Source: Candidatus Margulisiibacteriota bacterium (GTDB lineage: Bacteria > Margulisbacteria > WOR-1 > O2-12-FULL-45-9). Taken from it: a stretch of 6,832 bases of DNA. A program made the translations under genes and the position numbers. Positions 1-6,700 of the stretch are shown piece after piece. The stretch spans positions 1 to 6,832 of the forward strand of contig JAHIUL010000148.1 in assembly GCA_018817195.1 (NCBI GenBank). The letters run 5' to 3'. Numbering within the stretch: the first letter of the stretch is position 1; each line of letters opens with the position of its first letter. The notes under the pieces are model-generated. The model saw only the letters and a program-made list of their open reading frames with translations. It was not told the DNA's origin and did not search any database.

Positions 1-934
1 GAACATTCTTTTTCTCAATGTCATTAATAATGTTTTTAATATCTGCGGGACGGGAGTCAACAAGTTTCTTTAATTCTTCGTCTTTACCATCTTTAATCGC
101 CTGGGCAAGTTCTTCTTTGATCACATCTAAGGCAGCCATGCGTTTATCTTTTTGGGATATATCAGCAGCTGCAATAATTTTCTTTTCTGCTTTGTCTTTG
201 ACAAACTTTTCGATTGTTTCATCGGGCTTATAGAGTTTAACTTCTTTTTTCTTTTTACCAGCTTGCTTAGCTAATTCTTCCTGAAGTTTAATAACATCTT
301 TAATTCTATTGTGAGCTTCTTTGATTGCCTTTGAAACCTCTGCTTCTGAAACCTCTTTTGAACCGCATTCAATCATCATAATGGCATCTTTGGTGCCTGC
401 CACTACTAAATCCATATCTGATTCAGCCATTTCAGACACAGTTGGATCAACAATAAACTTGCCGTCTATCCTGCCAACCCTTGCCGCGCCAATTAAATTA
501 TCAAAAGGAATATCAGACACAGCCAAAGCAGCTGAAGCGCCGTTAATGGCTAAAATATCAGGTGGATTATCCTCATCAACAGACAACGGTGTAATTACAA
601 TTTGAACGTCATTGCGATAGCCTTTTGGAAATAAAGGGCGAATCGGCCGGTCAATACGGCGGGCTGTTAAAATTGCCGTTTCAGTTGGCTTGCCTTCCCG
701 CTTAAAGAATCCACCGGGGATCCTGCCAACTGCGTAAAGTTTTTCTTCAAAATCAACTAAGAGCGGAAAAAAATCAATCCCAGGCCGGGGTGTATCCGAA
801 GAAACAGTAGTAGCCATGACCATAGTATCGCCTAAGCGAACAATAACCGAACCACCAGCTTCTTTTGCTAACCTGCCAGTTTCAAATGAGAAAACGCTTC
901 CTTCGCCAAAATCCTTTTCTACCTTATTTATCAT
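1..934 (-). CDS. pnp: Polyribonucleotide nucleotidyltransferase (PNPase), N-terminal 311 residues, cut by window edge
   Basis: PNPase is a trimeric cytoplasmic 3'-to-5' phosphorolytic exoribonuclease of RNA decay. My translation of the reverse strand opens MINKVEKDFGEGSVFSFETG and holds the first RNase PH-like core (about residues 1-140), including the RNA-contact loop GGFFKREGKP (about 74-83, equivalent to the FFRREGRP loop of E. coli), then RRIDRPIRPLFP (92-103), then the conserved stretch around DILAINGASAALAVSDIPF (126-144). Residues of about 240-310 are the helical linker domain, here with a lysine-rich patch near 226-233. The frame is open to the window edge, stopping just before the second, catalytic RNase PH core; that core and the KH and S1 domains lie outside. 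The ATG directly follows the rpsO stop codon with no spacer, so the gene is very probably co-transcribed and translationally coupled with rpsO. Family assignment is very secure. Confidence 0.97.
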   Translation of the reverse strand, partial: MINKVEKDFGEGSVFSFETGRLAKEAGGSVIVRLGDTMVMATTVSSDTPRPGIDFFPLLVDFEEKLYAVGRIPGGFFKREGKPTETAILTARRIDRPIRPLFPKGYRNDVQIVITPLSVDEDNPPDILAINGASAALAVSDIPFDNLIGAARVGRIDGKFIVDPTVSEMAESDMDLVVAGTKDAIMMIECGSKEVSEAEVSKAIKEAHNRIKDVIKLQEELAKQAGKKKKEVKLYKPDETIEKFVKDKAEKKIIAAADISQKDKRMAALDVIKEELAQAIKDGKDEELKKLVDSRPADIKNIINDIEKKNV

Positions 935-1204
935 CTAACCCCTAATCGCCAGACTTGCCACCAGGTTCTTATAACGGTTTACATCTTTTTCTTGAAGGTA
1001 ACTAAGGAGCTTTTTGCGCTGACCTACCAGTATAAGAAGCCCTCGTCGGCTATGATTATCCTTTTTATTTTTTTTCAAATGTTCGACCAATTGAGTAATT
1101 CTTTCAGTGATCAAGGCAACCTGCACCTCTGGGGAACCAGTGTCCCCTTGGCACTGTTGGAACTTTTTCATTATCGCGGTTTTCTTCTCTTTATTAAGAA
1201 CCAT
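935..1204 (-). CDS. rpsO: 30S ribosomal protein S15
   Basis: S15 is a primary 16S rRNA-binding protein of the small subunit platform, binding the central-domain three-way junction. The protein is 89 residues, exactly the usual family length. It carries the conserved family blocks DTGSPEVQVALITERI (about 21-36), the rRNA-contacting HSRRGLL (about 51-57) and QRKKLLSYL (about 62-70). All four helices appear present, with no sign of damage. It sits 26 nt after the ribF stop and abuts pnp, the very widespread ribF-rpsO-pnp order. The start ATG matches the family N-terminus. No Shine-Dalgarno sequence precedes it; instead a strong promoter ends 9 nt before the ATG. The upstream sequence also contains a three-codon open frame (ATG AAA ATG TAA) whose stop overlaps the rpsO ATG as TAATG. 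Confidence 0.98.
   Translation of the reverse strand: MVLNKEKKTAIMKKFQQCQGDTGSPEVQVALITERITQLVEHLKKNKKDNHSRRGLLILVGQRKKLLSYLQEKDVNRYKNLVASLAIRG
939..943 (-). promoter_or_regulatory. Shine-Dalgarno site of pnp, inside the end of rpsO
   Basis: On the minus strand AGGGG lies 4 nt before the pnp ATG and is built from the last two sense codons of rpsO (Arg AGG, Gly GGT). The rpsO stop TAG fills the rest of the spacer. Together with the zero-length gap this supports 934 as the pnp start and suggests ribosomes finishing S15 can pass directly to pnp. Confidence 0.6.
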
Positions 1205-1213
1205 TACATTTTC

Positions 1214-1242
1214 ATTCTATCACAGAAACACTAAACTGACAA
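1214..1242 (-). promoter_or_regulatory. Predicted sigma70-type promoter of rpsO, nearly leaderless
   Basis: On the minus strand there is a -35 box TTGTCA (1242-1237), a 17-nt spacer, and a -10 box TAGAAT (1219-1214) preceded by TG plus one base (extended -10). Each hexamer differs from consensus at one position. The -35 lies in the last codons of ribF. Only 9 nt separate the -10 from the rpsO ATG, so a normal start point would fall at about 1207-1204, on or within a few bases of the ATG. This gives rpsO-pnp its own promoter inside the operon. Confidence 0.65.
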
Positions 1243-2136
1243 TAGTCTGGCGTGATTTACGTCTCTTTGTATTTGATCTTTTAACCTTTTTACGTCTGAG
1301 AACTGCTTTTCATCCCGCAATCTCTTTAACAGGTTTACCTTAATGTTTTTGCCGCGGATATTCTTTTTAAAGTTTAAGATGTGCACTTCCACCACAGTTT
1401 GGCCTGCGCCAAAAGTCGGCCTGGCCCCGATGTTAACCACGCATTTTCTCTTGCCAACCAGCCCAAAGTAAACGCCTTGAGCTGGAATAAGTTTATTCTT
1501 ATCAACCTTTAAATTAGCAGTTGGAAAACCCAGCTCCTTGCCCCTGCCCGAACCCTTAATAACTTTACCTGTTAATCTATATGAATGGCCAAGAAAACGA
1601 ATTGCCTGGCTAAAGCGGCCCTGGCTAACAAATTCCCTGATAAGCTTTGATTTAATAACATGTTTCTGGCAGCTGACAGGCTTAATCACAGTTACTTCAA
1701 AGCCAAATTCCCTGCCCAGTTTTTTTAGTTCTGAAACATCACCTTTTCTAGCCTTGCCAAAAGTATAGTCAAAGCCAACAAAAACACGTTTCACCCCCAG
1801 CTTATCAACCAGGTATTTTTTAACAAAAGCGCGGGCAGAGAGCTGCTGGTGCTTTTTACTGAACCTGATTACAACAACGCCATCTATTCCCAATTCGCAA
1901 AACAGCTCTTCACGTTCAGCTAAAGTGGTGATTAATTTTAAACCGCGTTTAGGTATTATCAATTGCTGAGGATGCGGGTCAAAGGTTATTGCCAGAGAGG
2001 CAGCTTTAACTTTTTTAGCATAGGCAACAGCGCTTTTTATAACTTTCTGATGGCCGCGATGCACGCCATCAAATGTTCCAAGAGCAACTACGCAGTCTTT
2101 AAGCTTTTTCTTTCTGGGATGGCGAATGATTCTCAT
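1231..2136 (-). CDS. ribF: Bifunctional riboflavin kinase / FMN adenylyltransferase (FAD synthetase)
   Basis: RibF phosphorylates riboflavin to FMN and adenylates FMN to FAD in the cytoplasm. The 301-residue length is typical of the bifunctional bacterial enzyme. The N-terminal nucleotidyltransferase domain (about 1-180) shows the ATP-binding signature GTFDGVHRGHQ (20-30, with His26 and His29), FDPHP (52-56), VGFDYTFGKARKGD (120-133) and IKSKLIREFVSQG (161-173, the counterpart of the family's ISSTRIR motif). The C-terminal riboflavin kinase domain (about 184-301) has GRGKELGFPTANL (197-209), the ARPTF motif (238-242), EVHILNF with the probable catalytic Glu250, and the final LRDEKQF helix. 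Both activities look intact. The ATG overlaps the amj stop codon as ATGA and lacks a clear ribosome binding site, which points to translational coupling with amj. No FMN riboswitch precedes it; there is no room for one. Confidence 0.97.
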   Translation of the reverse strand: MRIIRHPRKKKLKDCVVALGTFDGVHRGHQKVIKSAVAYAKKVKAASLAITFDPHPQQLIIPKRGLKLITTLAEREELFCELGIDGVVVIRFSKKHQQLSARAFVKKYLVDKLGVKRVFVGFDYTFGKARKGDVSELKKLGREFGFEVTVIKPVSCQKHVIKSKLIREFVSQGRFSQAIRFLGHSYRLTGKVIKGSGRGKELGFPTANLKVDKNKLIPAQGVYFGLVGKRKCVVNIGARPTFGAGQTVVEVHILNFKKNIRGKNIKVNLLKRLRDEKQFSDVKRLKDQIQRDVNHARLLSV

Positions 2137-2951
2137 TGCAGGAAGACGCCTTTAACAAAGAGAGTTACTAATTTAATATAGTGTGCTCCAGGAACAAAAA
2201 GAATTTGAGAGAGAATCAGGGTGCCAACCACCCTGCCTAATACTATATAAAAGACAACTGAGCGCACATCAGCTTCTTTCCTCTCACCTCGGGCTGTCTG
2301 ATCAGTGATATGGGCTGCGATCGGGTCAACCATTAAGGTAAAAAGAATAGTGGCAATGCCGTTAACAATCCCAGAAAGTTGGGTTGCAGTGACTCGATAA
2401 GTTGGGATTAAAGCCCCGGCCATCAGCGAACAGAGCACGCCAATAGCATAAATAGAAACCATTATTAAATTTAACCAGAGAAACAGGGTTGGGATACCTT
2501 TGAGCGAAATTCCTTTTAAAGAGTTGCGGCTTGGCAGTTTAAATGCTTTTGCCACCTTAATCATGTTTGAAGGGTAAAAAGCCAGCAGGATCAATTTTGG
2601 GATTGACTGAACTTGATCAAACTTTTTGACCACTTTAGTAAAAATACTTACCGCAAATGGAGTCAGGATTGCGCCGATTAAATTACCGACAAAAGCCGCA
2701 AAGATGATAAGCCTAAAATTGCCCCAGAGCACTGAAACATTGTTTTGCAGGATTGACGTATCAACCATGCCGCCTAAAAGCGGCGCCTGGAGCATGTTGG
2801 ACATACGAGAAACCAAGAGGGATGCGTTAACAAAGGAAAGGGACAAGGCCAAGCGCTTGGTCCTGACGCCTGTTAAGCGCATTGAAGACGAGATTGTTTC
2901 AGTAAAATGTATTAAACCAGTAAAAAAACAGACAAATATCAGTGGATTCAT
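2133..2951 (-). CDS. amj: Amj-family (DUF2837) membrane protein, probable alternate lipid II flippase
   Basis: Amj of Bacillus subtilis substitutes for MurJ in moving the peptidoglycan precursor lipid II across the cytoplasmic membrane. This 272-residue product has family length and about six hydrophobic segments (roughly 3-18, 36-54, 80-104, 154-183, 190-210, 232-256). It carries what I recall as the family's most conserved block: HFTETISSSMRLTGVRTKRL (15-34), followed by LVSRMSNMLQAPLLGGMVD (46-64). A second conserved-looking part is the Pro/Tyr/Arg segment LIPTYRVTATQLSGIVNG (181-198) ending in MVDP (207-210). Charged linkers sit at about 105-150 and 215-231. The start fits, because the first membrane segment begins at residue 3. 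It overlaps ribF by 4 nt and probably heads an amj-ribF-rpsO-pnp transcript, driven by a TATAAT box 6 nt before the ATG. The family call comes from memory of the motif, not a search; the lipid II role is inferred from the Bacillus protein. Confidence 0.82.
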   Translation of the reverse strand: MNPLIFVCFFTGLIHFTETISSSMRLTGVRTKRLALSLSFVNASLLVSRMSNMLQAPLLGGMVDTSILQNNVSVLWGNFRLIIFAAFVGNLIGAILTPFAVSIFTKVVKKFDQVQSIPKLILLAFYPSNMIKVAKAFKLPSRNSLKGISLKGIPTLFLWLNLIMVSIYAIGVLCSLMAGALIPTYRVTATQLSGIVNGIATILFTLMVDPIAAHITDQTARGERKEADVRSVVFYIVLGRVVGTLILSQILFVPGAHYIKLVTLFVKGVFLQ

Positions 2952-2957
2952 AACACC

Positions 2958-2985
2958 ATTATATAATAGATGCAGTCTTTATAAA
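2958..2985 (-). promoter_or_regulatory. Predicted promoter of amj-ribF(-rpsO-pnp), apparently leaderless
   Basis: On the minus strand a perfect TATAAT (2963-2958) is followed by only six bases (GGTGTT) before the amj ATG. The expected start point, about 7 nt past the box, falls on the A of the ATG. A moderate -35, TTTATA (2985-2980, 4 of 6 consensus), lies 16 nt upstream. No Shine-Dalgarno sequence is present. The -10 sits within the 10-bp palindrome ATTATATAAT. The inverted 8-mer array begins 7 bp upstream of the -35. Confidence 0.6.
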
Positions 2986-2992
2986 AGTCTTC

Positions 2993-3056
2993 TTAGAGCC
3001 TTCGAGTCTTTGAGGCATATAATGTTTTTTTTGCCTCCAAGGCTCAAAGACTCAAA
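2993..3056. repeat. Inverted array of an 8-nt motif (3 copies + 16-nt centre + 3 copies)
   Basis: On the plus strand 3033-3056 reads as three tandem octamers, GCCTCCAA, GGCTCAAA, GACTCAAA (consensus GNCTCNAA). On the minus strand 3016-2993 reads as three more, GCCTCAAA, GACTCGAA, GGCTCTAA. The two arms are separated by exactly 16 nt (3017-3032), which holds an 8-base A run on the minus strand. In minus-strand RNA the best fold pairs 3058-3043 with 3014-2999: 16 pairs, including one U-G wobble that would be a C-A mismatch in plus-strand RNA. A competing fold pairs 3045-3039 with 3002-2996 and 3037-3033 with 3016-3012. The element occupies nearly all of the queC-amj gap between the queC stop and the amj promoter. 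No U run follows it, so it is not a standard terminator. Function unknown: it could be a protein-binding site, an mRNA 3'-end stabiliser or processing site, or a dispersed genomic repeat. Confidence 0.75.
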
Positions 3057-3059
3057 GGA

Positions 3060-3692
3060 TTATCCAATAAGACCTAAAGCAGCAAAACCCTTTTGTCTTA
3101 GCTTACAACTGTCGCACACACCACATGGTTTCTTCCCGCCTTTATAACAGGACCAGGTCAGCTCAAGCGGAACTTTTAATTTTAAAGCTAATTTAATGAT
3201 CTGTGCCTTTGTCTTATTAATCAATGGTGTCAGAATCTTGATCTTCTTCTTTTTAGTCCCTTCTTTAACAACTTTTCGAAAAGCTTTATAAAAGGACGGC
3301 CGGCAATCAGGATAGCCGCTAAAATCAACAGCATTAGCAGCAATAAAAATTGCCGTGGCCCCTATTGCCTCAGCATAAGACAGCGCAAAACTTAAGAAAA
3401 TAGTGTTACGTGCAGGAACATAGGTTGAGGGAATACCTTTTAAATCTTTTCTAACTGGAACTTTCAACTTCTTATCCAAAAGCGAACTTCCCTTCCATGG
3501 AAGTTTAATCTTAATAATCTGACACGGGACCATTGCCTTTTTCGCCAGCACTACTGCACTACTTATTTCCCTCTTGTGTCGCTGTCCATAATCAAATATC
3601 AGAGCAAAACACTTATACCCTTTGCTTTTAGCGTAATAAAGCGTGGTTGCAGAATCAAGACCACCGGAAAGTAGGATTATTGCTTTTCTCAT
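3060..3692 (-). CDS. queC: 7-cyano-7-deazaguanine (preQ0) synthase QueC
   Basis: QueC converts 7-carboxy-7-deazaguanine to preQ0 using ATP and ammonia, on the cytoplasmic route to queuosine in tRNA. The 210 residues are close to the family's usual size of about 220-230. The N-terminus has the PP-loop ATPase motif SGGLDS (9-14), followed by FDYGQRHKRE (33-42), then the conserved TYVPARNTIFLSFALSYAEA and the substrate-region signature NAVDFSGYPDCRP. The C-terminus carries all four zinc ligands, Cys182, Cys190, Cys193 and Cys196 (a CX7C-X2-C-X2-C cluster). The enzyme therefore looks complete. The other preQ0 genes (queD, queE, folE) are not in the window. It lies 52 nt downstream of the large gene, with its own promoter and no Shine-Dalgarno sequence; the start is fixed by the family N-terminus. 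No preQ1 riboswitch is visible upstream. Confidence 0.97.
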   Translation of the reverse strand: MRKAIILLSGGLDSATTLYYAKSKGYKCFALIFDYGQRHKREISSAVVLAKKAMVPCQIIKIKLPWKGSSLLDKKLKVPVRKDLKGIPSTYVPARNTIFLSFALSYAEAIGATAIFIAANAVDFSGYPDCRPSFYKAFRKVVKEGTKKKKIKILTPLINKTKAQIIKLALKLKVPLELTWSCYKGGKKPCGVCDSCKLRQKGFAALGLIG

Positions 3693-3702
3693 ATATACTG
3701 AA

Positions 3703-3731
3703 ATTTTAGCAGAAAAAGAAATGTTATTAAA
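3703..3731 (-). promoter_or_regulatory. Predicted extended -10 promoter of queC, nearly leaderless
   Basis: On the minus strand TGC-TAAAAT (3711-3703) is an extended -10 element with one mismatch in the hexamer. It lies 10 nt before the queC ATG, so the mRNA would start only about 2-5 nt before the start codon. The position 17 nt upstream (3731-3726) reads TTTAAT, a weak -35, as often tolerated with an extended -10. The surrounding AT-rich repeats could act as an UP element. No ribosome binding site occurs between box and ATG. Confidence 0.5.
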
Positions 3732-3740
3732 TGTTATTAA
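3721..3740. repeat. Two tandem copies of a 10-bp unit upstream of queC
   Basis: The unit ATGTTATTAA (plus strand) occurs twice back to back, perfectly conserved. The 10-bp period places the copies about one helical turn apart, on the same face of the DNA, across the -35 region of the predicted queC promoter and 5 bp downstream of the large gene's stop codon. It could be an operator, an UP-like element, or a chance duplication in AT-rich DNA. Confidence 0.55.
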
Positions 3741-3744
3741 AGGA

Positions 3745-6700
3745 TTACATATTAACGTTAAGAGTTAATGGCAACTTATATGTTCCATTCTTAAGCCCCT
3801 TGATTTGAACCTTTGCAAAAAGAGCTTCCAGAAATTTCATTGCTATTTTCTGATCAACCGCCTTGGGCATATCCTGAGTTGCTTCCGTTCTCTCACACAC
3901 CTTAAAACCATTAAGTTTGCAGCTTAAATTTTCTATTCTTTCATTTTTAATCTTGATTTTCAGTTGAAGACTACCAGACAATCCTACATTATCAAAAACC
4001 TTCATCCAGTCTTTAATATATCCAACAATCAAATTAGCTCTACTCAATATCTTACCATTATCATTTGTCTTTAATCTATAAATTGCATATTGGATCGGCA
4101 TTTTCTTCTGGGCTATTTGGACCCAATTATTAAGATTTGCTTCAGTTTCTTTTAATAATTTTTCATAATTACTTAAATTCTCCGAATTTGTCTTTGCAAG
4201 AGTTTTTTGAAGATTTGTTCCAAACGCTATAAGCTTCTGATCTCCTGTTGCCTCCAATTTTTTCAGTAATTTTGGCAGGGCTGCTTTATGCTCATCTATC
4301 TTCTTTTGCGCTTCTTGCTTCTTTAACTGGGCAGCTTGAGCCGCCTGTCCCTCTTTTACCACCTGAGACAATTTCGGTAATATTTTATCAATATATACAT
4401 CTAACAAGTATGAACTCGGCATCTGTTTTTTATATGCATCATAAGCCTTAGCTGGAGATAAGTTTTGACTTTCGATCTTGGCAATTATTTCTATTTGCTT
4501 AAGATAAGAATCTAATTTTTCAGCATCAGATCCGCCAGCAACTGAAGAAGGATAAGTACAGGCTGACATCAAACACTCTAAGGCTTGTTTTTGCAATTCT
4601 ACAGCTGCAGCCCTAACATATTCATTAGTTGAGGTTGAATATTTTTTAATCAAGGCAATAGCAGTCTCTGCCTTTTTCATAGCTTCAGTAACATTGGCGT
4701 AAAAGCTAATATCTTTCTCTGGAATTGTACGAAGAATTGTTAAGGCAGCCTCAATATCCGCTATAGAAGTAGCTTTTTCAAGTTTTTCCCAAACCTGAGA
4801 GAAAACTTCCTTTGGTTCAAGTTTGGGGACTCCTCTCTTAACAACTGCAGGTTCAGGCTTGGGTTCAAGGTTAGGCTCAGCAGCTGCTTCTTCTTGCTTA
4901 ATTGCGTCTAACTTAGCCTGCCCTGCCTCAAGCGCAGCTTTTAATTCGCCTAGTTTAACTTTAAAATCAACACCACTTAGCAGCGCAACTTTTACTTCAC
5001 CAAGTTTTTTATTGATGGTCTCAGTTTGTGCCTCTGTTTTGGGCATCTTGGCCTCTAATTTTTTCATAAGGTCTGAATATTCAAATTCTTTCTTTAAACT
5101 TTCTAACGCTTTTTTGCGCAAACCATGTGCCTTTTTAGCGTCCTGCTTTACTGCTTCGTTTAGTGCAGCTTCTTTCTTCTCAACAAAAGTTTGCAAGGCT
5201 TTGAGATATTTTTTAAATCTTTTTCCAGTAGTAATTGAACCTTCAACAAGCGCAATTGCTGCTTTAATTTGACCAGCAATCTCAACTGACTTTTTTGATC
5301 CCCTGGCTTCATACTTTTTCTGCAATACCCCGGCTTTTTCAATCACAGGTTTGGCATTTAATTTTCTTCCCTCTATAGCCGTGGTTAGAGCTTGAGCCTT
5401 TTCTTGTTCTACAGCCAAAGCCTTAGCTGCCTGCTCTTCTTCAATTATCGCTGCTTTCTTAGCTTCAATTAAATCATTAAGTTCCTTTAAAGCAGTCTCA
5501 AACTCGGCCTTTTTACCATAAGAAGATTCAACTTTAGTGATTGCTGCCTTTATTTGATCATCATCCGCTTTCTCTAACTTACCTATCAAGCCATTGGCAG
5601 TCTCAATAGGTTGTTTTGCTTCCTGTTTACGAGTATCAGCAGCAGCAGCAGCAGCTTGTTTAGCTAATTTTGCAGCTTTCTTTTCATCTGCTTTTTTAGC
5701 AGCAACATTAACTGGTTTTGGGGTAACTGGCGCAATCACAGCAGTTGGACTTGATGCTTTTGGTGGTTGTTCTGCAGGAGGAGCTAGTGGCGGAGTAACA
5801 ACCTTGACAAGTGGCTGCTCCGCTTGGGTCCCCTCAACAGGTTTTGAATCTGGTGGAGGAGGTTCTGCCAGAGGCGGCGTAACTTTAGTCGGATTATTAA
5901 GCACTCCCGCATTATCGGCTTTTTCAGGTTCCCCAGTTTCCACAACTACAGCAGGTTCTTCTTCCCCGTAGGCTTTAGCTTCTGGCGCCCAGGCTTTAAT
6001 AGAAGCTAAGTCTAGCTGACCCTTATATGGGGTTTGGATTGCTTTAGCAAACTTTAAAATCTTCTCTTGGAAATCCTTGCTCCATTCTGAGCCAGAGGCA
6101 AGTTTAATAATGTAAGCAATAGCTTTTTGCCGGTCTGCTGCCTTAGAAAAATCAAAAGCCTTAAGATTAGCTAAGATGGGATTATCATCCTGGAGTTTAA
6201 GGGTTTCTTTGAGATAAGCAGTAAACTGATCAGCATTCGTTACCTTTTTCAGGCCTTTAAGCAGTTCTGCCTCAGTTTTAACACGATTCTCTTTGCGCGC
6301 TTTAGTATCAGTACGCTGAAACTTGGCATTGTTAGCATAATAAGCTTGCAGCGCTTCATCAAAACTCCAGCCATTGGCATCAGCAAACTCTTGGATAGCA
6401 GCATCAAATCTGGCTAATTCACTGACATCTAAAACCTTAGCTGAGTCATCTGTTTGAACGCCTGTTTCCCCTTTAAGCGCCCAACCCTGGGCAGCAATCT
6501 GGTCAGCTTGTTTAGCAGTTAAACCTAAAGCCTTTGCTTCTTTTTGGCTTAAACCATCCCTGAGGTCAATCTTGGTAACTCCAGGAGTAGTTGCATCAAC
6601 TATCTTGCCATCTTTTACATAAACAACTTCACCCTTTTTAAGGGCTTCAATAATTTTTTGGACAAGATCTTTCTTAACACTTTTGTACTGTGTGAGGTAT

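Noticed and set aside
236..262. Possible programmed frameshift at the A-rich lysine run in pnp
   Set aside because: The A runs are not in the frame needed for an A-AAA-AAG slippery heptamer, and the normal PNPase frame continues on both sides.
3018..3023. Perfect TATAAT on the plus strand
   Set aside because: There is no -35 at a suitable distance and no plus-strand gene downstream; it lies in the AT-rich centre of the inverted array.
2993..3059. queC terminator, or a CRISPR-like repeat
   Set aside because: The strongest stem is not followed by a U run on the minus strand (the run of A's lies in the loop), and the 8-nt units are contiguous with no spacers.
2626..3147. Open frame of 173 codons on the plus strand
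   Set aside because: It runs antisense across amj, the 8-mer array and the 3' end of queC, has no ribosome binding site or family resemblance, and the minus-strand genes there are clear.
3693..3744. preQ1 riboswitch upstream of queC
   Set aside because: The 52-nt gap lacks the compact C-rich loop and A-rich tail pairing of the class, and the predicted mRNA start lies too close to the ATG.
4823..5272. Plus-strand open frame of 149 codons, and a similar one at 5594-5971
   Set aside because: Both are Ser/Ala/Gly-rich antisense images of the Lys/Glu/Ala- and Pro-rich codons of the large gene, with no independent support.
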